NCBI RefSeq assembly: GCF_900188485.1
Contig: NZ_FZPH01000014.1
Location: 186,001-250,000 of the forward strand
Length of the DNA: 64,000 nucleotides
From: Asanoa hainanensis
GTDB lineage: Bacteria > Actinomycetota > Actinomycetes > Mycobacteriales > Micromonosporaceae
Reading direction: 5' to 3'
The notes under the pieces were generated by a model. That model was not told where the DNA came from. It did not search any database and saw only the letters and a program-made list of their open reading frames with translations. Below are positions 61,710-64,000 of this stretch, piece after piece. The position numbers were made by a program, and so were the translations under genes. Numbering within the stretch: the stretch's first letter is position 1; each line of letters begins with the position of its first letter.

Positions 61710-64000
61710 TTACGGCCGTCGCACGGTCAGGATCAGGTCAGCTACCAGCGCCGTCCAGCCGGTCTGGTGCCAGGCGCCGAGGCCGGCCCCGTTGTCGCCG
61801 TGGAAGTACTCCGGGAACGAGATCAGGTCCCGCCAGTCGGGGTGAGTCTGGAACAGCTCGCACGCGCCGTAGATCGCCCGTCGCCCGTTGCGGTCCCGGG
61901 TGAACAGGCCGATCACCCTCCGCGACAGGTCGTCGGCGATCTCGTGCAGCGGCAGCTTCGACCCGGACCCGGTGGGGTACTCGACCAGCAGATCGGAGCC
62001 GAAGAAGGACCCGAACTCGCGCAGCGCCCCGATCAGCAGGAAGTTCGTCGGCAGCCAGATCGGGCCGCGCCAGTTGGAGTTGCCGCCGAACAGCCCGCTG
62101 GTCGACTCGGCGGGCTCGTAGCCGACCGTGAACTCCTGCCCGCCCAGCGAGACCGTGAACGGCTTGTCCAGGTGCTGCCGGGATAACGTGCGCAGGCCGT
62201 ACGGCGACAGGAACTCGGACTCGTCGAACATCCGGGCCAGCATCCGCACGAGCTGGTCCGGCGCGACCATCGCCAGCAGCCGCTGCTGCCGGCCGTCACC
62301 GGACCGGCGGCGGGTGCCGACGACCAGGCCGTACTCCGGCCGGTTGTGCAGGAACCAGCGCAGCCGCAGGGTGAGCTCGGGCAGCCGGTTGATCATCATG
62401 GCCGACATCGACGCGGTCGCCGCCAGCGGCAGCAGCCCGACCACCGAGCGCACCTTCAGCGGCACCCGGGAGCCGTCCGGCAGCCGGAGCACGTCGTAGA
62501 AGAACGCGTCGTCGGGATCCCACAGCCCCTGCTCGTACGCCGCCGATGCGATGTAGGCGAAGTGCTCGAAGAACTTCGTGGCGATGTCCTCGTACGCCGG
62601 CTCCTTCACCGCCAGCGTCAGCGCCATGTCGAGCAGGTTCAGCGCGTACATGGCCATCCAGCCGGTGCCGTCGGACTGCTCGAGCACGCCGGCGACCGGC
62701 AGCGCGGCCGAGCGGTCGAACGGGCCGACGTTATCTAGCCCGAGAAAGCCGCCCTCGAACACGTTGTTGCCGGTGACGTCCTTGCGGTTGACCCACCAGG
62801 TGAAGTTGAGCAGCAGCTTGTGCATCGCCCGCGCGAGGAAGTCGACGTCGCGCCCGCCGTCGATCTCGAACACCCGGAGCGCGGCCCAGGCGTGCACCGG
62901 CGGGTTCACGTCGCCGAACGCCCACTCGTACGCGGGGATCTGGCCGTTGGGGTGCATGTACCACTCGCGGAGCAGCAGGAGCAGCTGCTGCTTGGCGAAC
63001 GCGGGGTCGACGCGGGCCAGGGTGACGCAGTGGAACGCGAGGTCCCAGGCCGCGAACCACGGGTACTCCCACGGGTCCGGCATGGAGATGACGTCGAAGT
63101 TGGTCATGTGGCGCCACGCGCTGTTGCGCCCGTGCCGGCGCCCGGTCGGCGGTGCCGGCGACCCGGGGTCGCCGTCGAGCCACTGCCGCACGTCGAAGTG
63201 GTAGAACTGCTTGCCCCACAGCAGACCGGCGATCGCGGCCCGCAGCACGGCCCCCTCGTCAGCGGAGGCACCGGCAGGGGTCAGCGCGGCGTAGAACTCG
63301 TCGGCCTCGGCCCGCCGCGCGGCGAACACCGCGTCGTGGTCGGCGCCGAGGTCCAATGAGGGCGCGGCGGCCGGAGCGCCGGGCACCGCGGTCGAGCTCA
63401 GCCGCAGCTTGATCGTGGCCGACGAGCGCGCCGGCACGTCGAGCACGTAGTGCAGCGAGCCCTTCGTGCCCGTCCCCGCCGGGTTGACCGTCGCCGCGCC
63501 CTGGGTCACGTGGTCGTTGATGCCGTCCTTCGGGTACGCGGTGCCGCCGGCCAGACCCCAGAGCCGCTGCGCGTTGGACTCGTTGTCGCACAGCAGCGGC
63601 TCGGGCTCCCCGTCGCCTTCGAGCACGAGCTCGCCCATGACCCAGTGCTTGCCCACCAGACGGTTGGTGCCGTCGGCGGCCAGCACCGGCACGTCCGAAC
63701 GACCGGGCAGCCCCCACGACCACGTGTTCCGGAACCACAGCGTGGGCAGCACGTGCAGCGTCGCCGCCTCGGGACCCCGGTTGGCCACGGTCACGCGCAC
63801 GCACATGTCGGTCGGGGAGGCCTTGGCGTACTCGACCGTCACCGCCCAGAACCGGTCGTCGGCGAACACCCCGGTGTCCACCAACTCGTATTCAGGCTCG
63901 TCGCGGCGCCGCAACGCGTTGACCGCGACCAGCCGGTCATAGGGAAACGCCGCCTGTGGGTAGTGGTAGCGCCAGCGCAGGAGCGAATGGGTGGGAGTCG
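61710..64000 (-). CDS. GH63-like (MGH1-type) glucosidase, 5' end beyond the window
   Basis: At least 762 codons; the frame stays open to the right edge, so the N-terminus is missing (an apparent start at 63914 is internal). The first visible residues read [27 protein letters not shown], a typical stretch inside the family. The catalytic barrel includes [47 protein letters not shown] and [16 protein letters not shown]; the (alpha/alpha)6 fold cleaves alpha-glucosides or mannosylglycerate-like substrates. Intracellular by lack of a signal in the visible part. Starts 16 bp from the metallo-hydrolase gene. Confidence 0.88.
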   Translation of the reverse strand, partial: TPTHSLLRWRYHYPQAAFPYDRLVAVNALRRRDEPEYELVDTGVFADDRFWAVTVEYAKASPTDMCVRVTVANRGPEAATLHVLPTLWFRNTWSWGLPGRSDVPVLAADGTNRLVGKHWVMGELVLEGDGEPEPLLCDNESNAQRLWGLAGGTAYPKDGINDHVTQGAATVNPAGTGTKGSLHYVLDVPARSSATIKLRLSSTAVPGAPAAAPSLDLGADHDAVFAARRAEADEFYAALTPAGASADEGAVLRAAIAGLLWGKQFYHFDVRQWLDGDPGSPAPPTGRRHGRNSAWRHMTNFDVISMPDPWEYPWFAAWDLAFHCVTLARVDPAFAKQQLLLLLREWYMHPNGQIPAYEWAFGDVNPPVHAWAALRVFEIDGGRDVDFLARAMHKLLLNFTWWVNRKDVTGNNVFEGGFLGLDNVGPFDRSAALPVAGVLEQSDGTGWMAMYALNLLDMALTLAVKEPAYEDIATKFFEHFAYIASAAYEQGLWDPDDAFFYDVLRLPDGSRVPLKVRSVVGLLPLAATASMSAMMINRLPELTLRLRWFLHNRPEYGLVVGTRRRSGDGRQQRLLAMVAPDQLVRMLARMFDESEFLSPYGLRTLSRQHLDKPFTVSLGGQEFTVGYEPAESTSGLFGGNSNWRGPIWLPTNFLLIGALREFGSFFGSDLLVEYPTGSGSKLPLHEIADDLSRRVIGLFTRDRNGRRAIYGACELFQTHPDWRDLISFPEYFHGDNGAGLGAWHQTGWTALVADLILTVRRP

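Overview
The window is very GC-rich, densely coded actinobacterial chromosome. Many genes start at GTG and many neighbours are coupled by ATGA or GTGA overlaps. The gene set points to a Micromonosporaceae-like organism (inference): a fabG-fabI-hemH cluster as in mycobacteria, a MurL/MurD2 pair, an NgcEFG-type amino-sugar importer, an AA10-CBM2 oxidase and an FxsB/FxsT peptide-modification locus. No rRNA, tRNA, CRISPR array, insertion sequence or phage gene was seen, and no gene-free stretch exceeds about 300 bases.

Region 1 (1-9700) is the most unusual part. The end of an FxsB-type radical SAM/SPASM maturase is followed by a separate HEXXH-motif protein. Convergent to them is an operon of four overlapping genes: a trypsin-co-occurring small protein, a trypsin-VMAP protein, a MoxR-like AAA+ ATPase, and a 1459-residue FxsT-like protein (SAV_2336/vWA-like N-terminus, NB-ARC NTPase, TPRs). 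This joins a predicted RiPP-modification module to a VMAP-type conflict or signalling system.

Region 2 (9.8-13.2 kb, minus strand) is a lipid and heme operon: fabG, fabI, ferrochelatase and a HAD phosphatase. Region 3 (13.3-18.4 kb) holds a two-component system whose histidine kinase carries about 540 bp of in-frame Ala/Gly/Ser repeats in its ATPase domain, a frameshifted alpha/beta hydrolase, an acyltransferase and a 29-residue membrane peptide. Region 4 (18.4-28.9 kb) has a MoxR-DUF58-vWA operon, PH-domain membrane proteins, a hot-dog thioesterase, a metallo-hydrolase, a secreted LPMO, a sugar kinase and a transglutaminase-like protein.

Region 5 (29-45.6 kb) is accessory and regulatory: an ECF sigma factor with a membrane-anchored Asp-box propeller, redox enzymes (AKR, SDRs, MDRs) with XRE and TetR regulators, an NfeD/SPFH pair, DUF3097, a serine hydrolase, and a large membrane protein with long disordered tails. 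Several intergenic palindromes and terminator hairpins lie between these genes.

Region 6 (45.6-64 kb) is metabolic: a SpoU methyltransferase, argG, divergent murL/murD2 for the alternative D-Glu route of peptidoglycan synthesis, a class III aminotransferase, an RpiR-SIS-NgcEFG amino-sugar uptake operon with a candidate operator, a stand-alone family A polymerase, a MobA-like transferase with an altered motif, a metallo-hydrolase, and a GH63-like glucosidase that runs off the right end.
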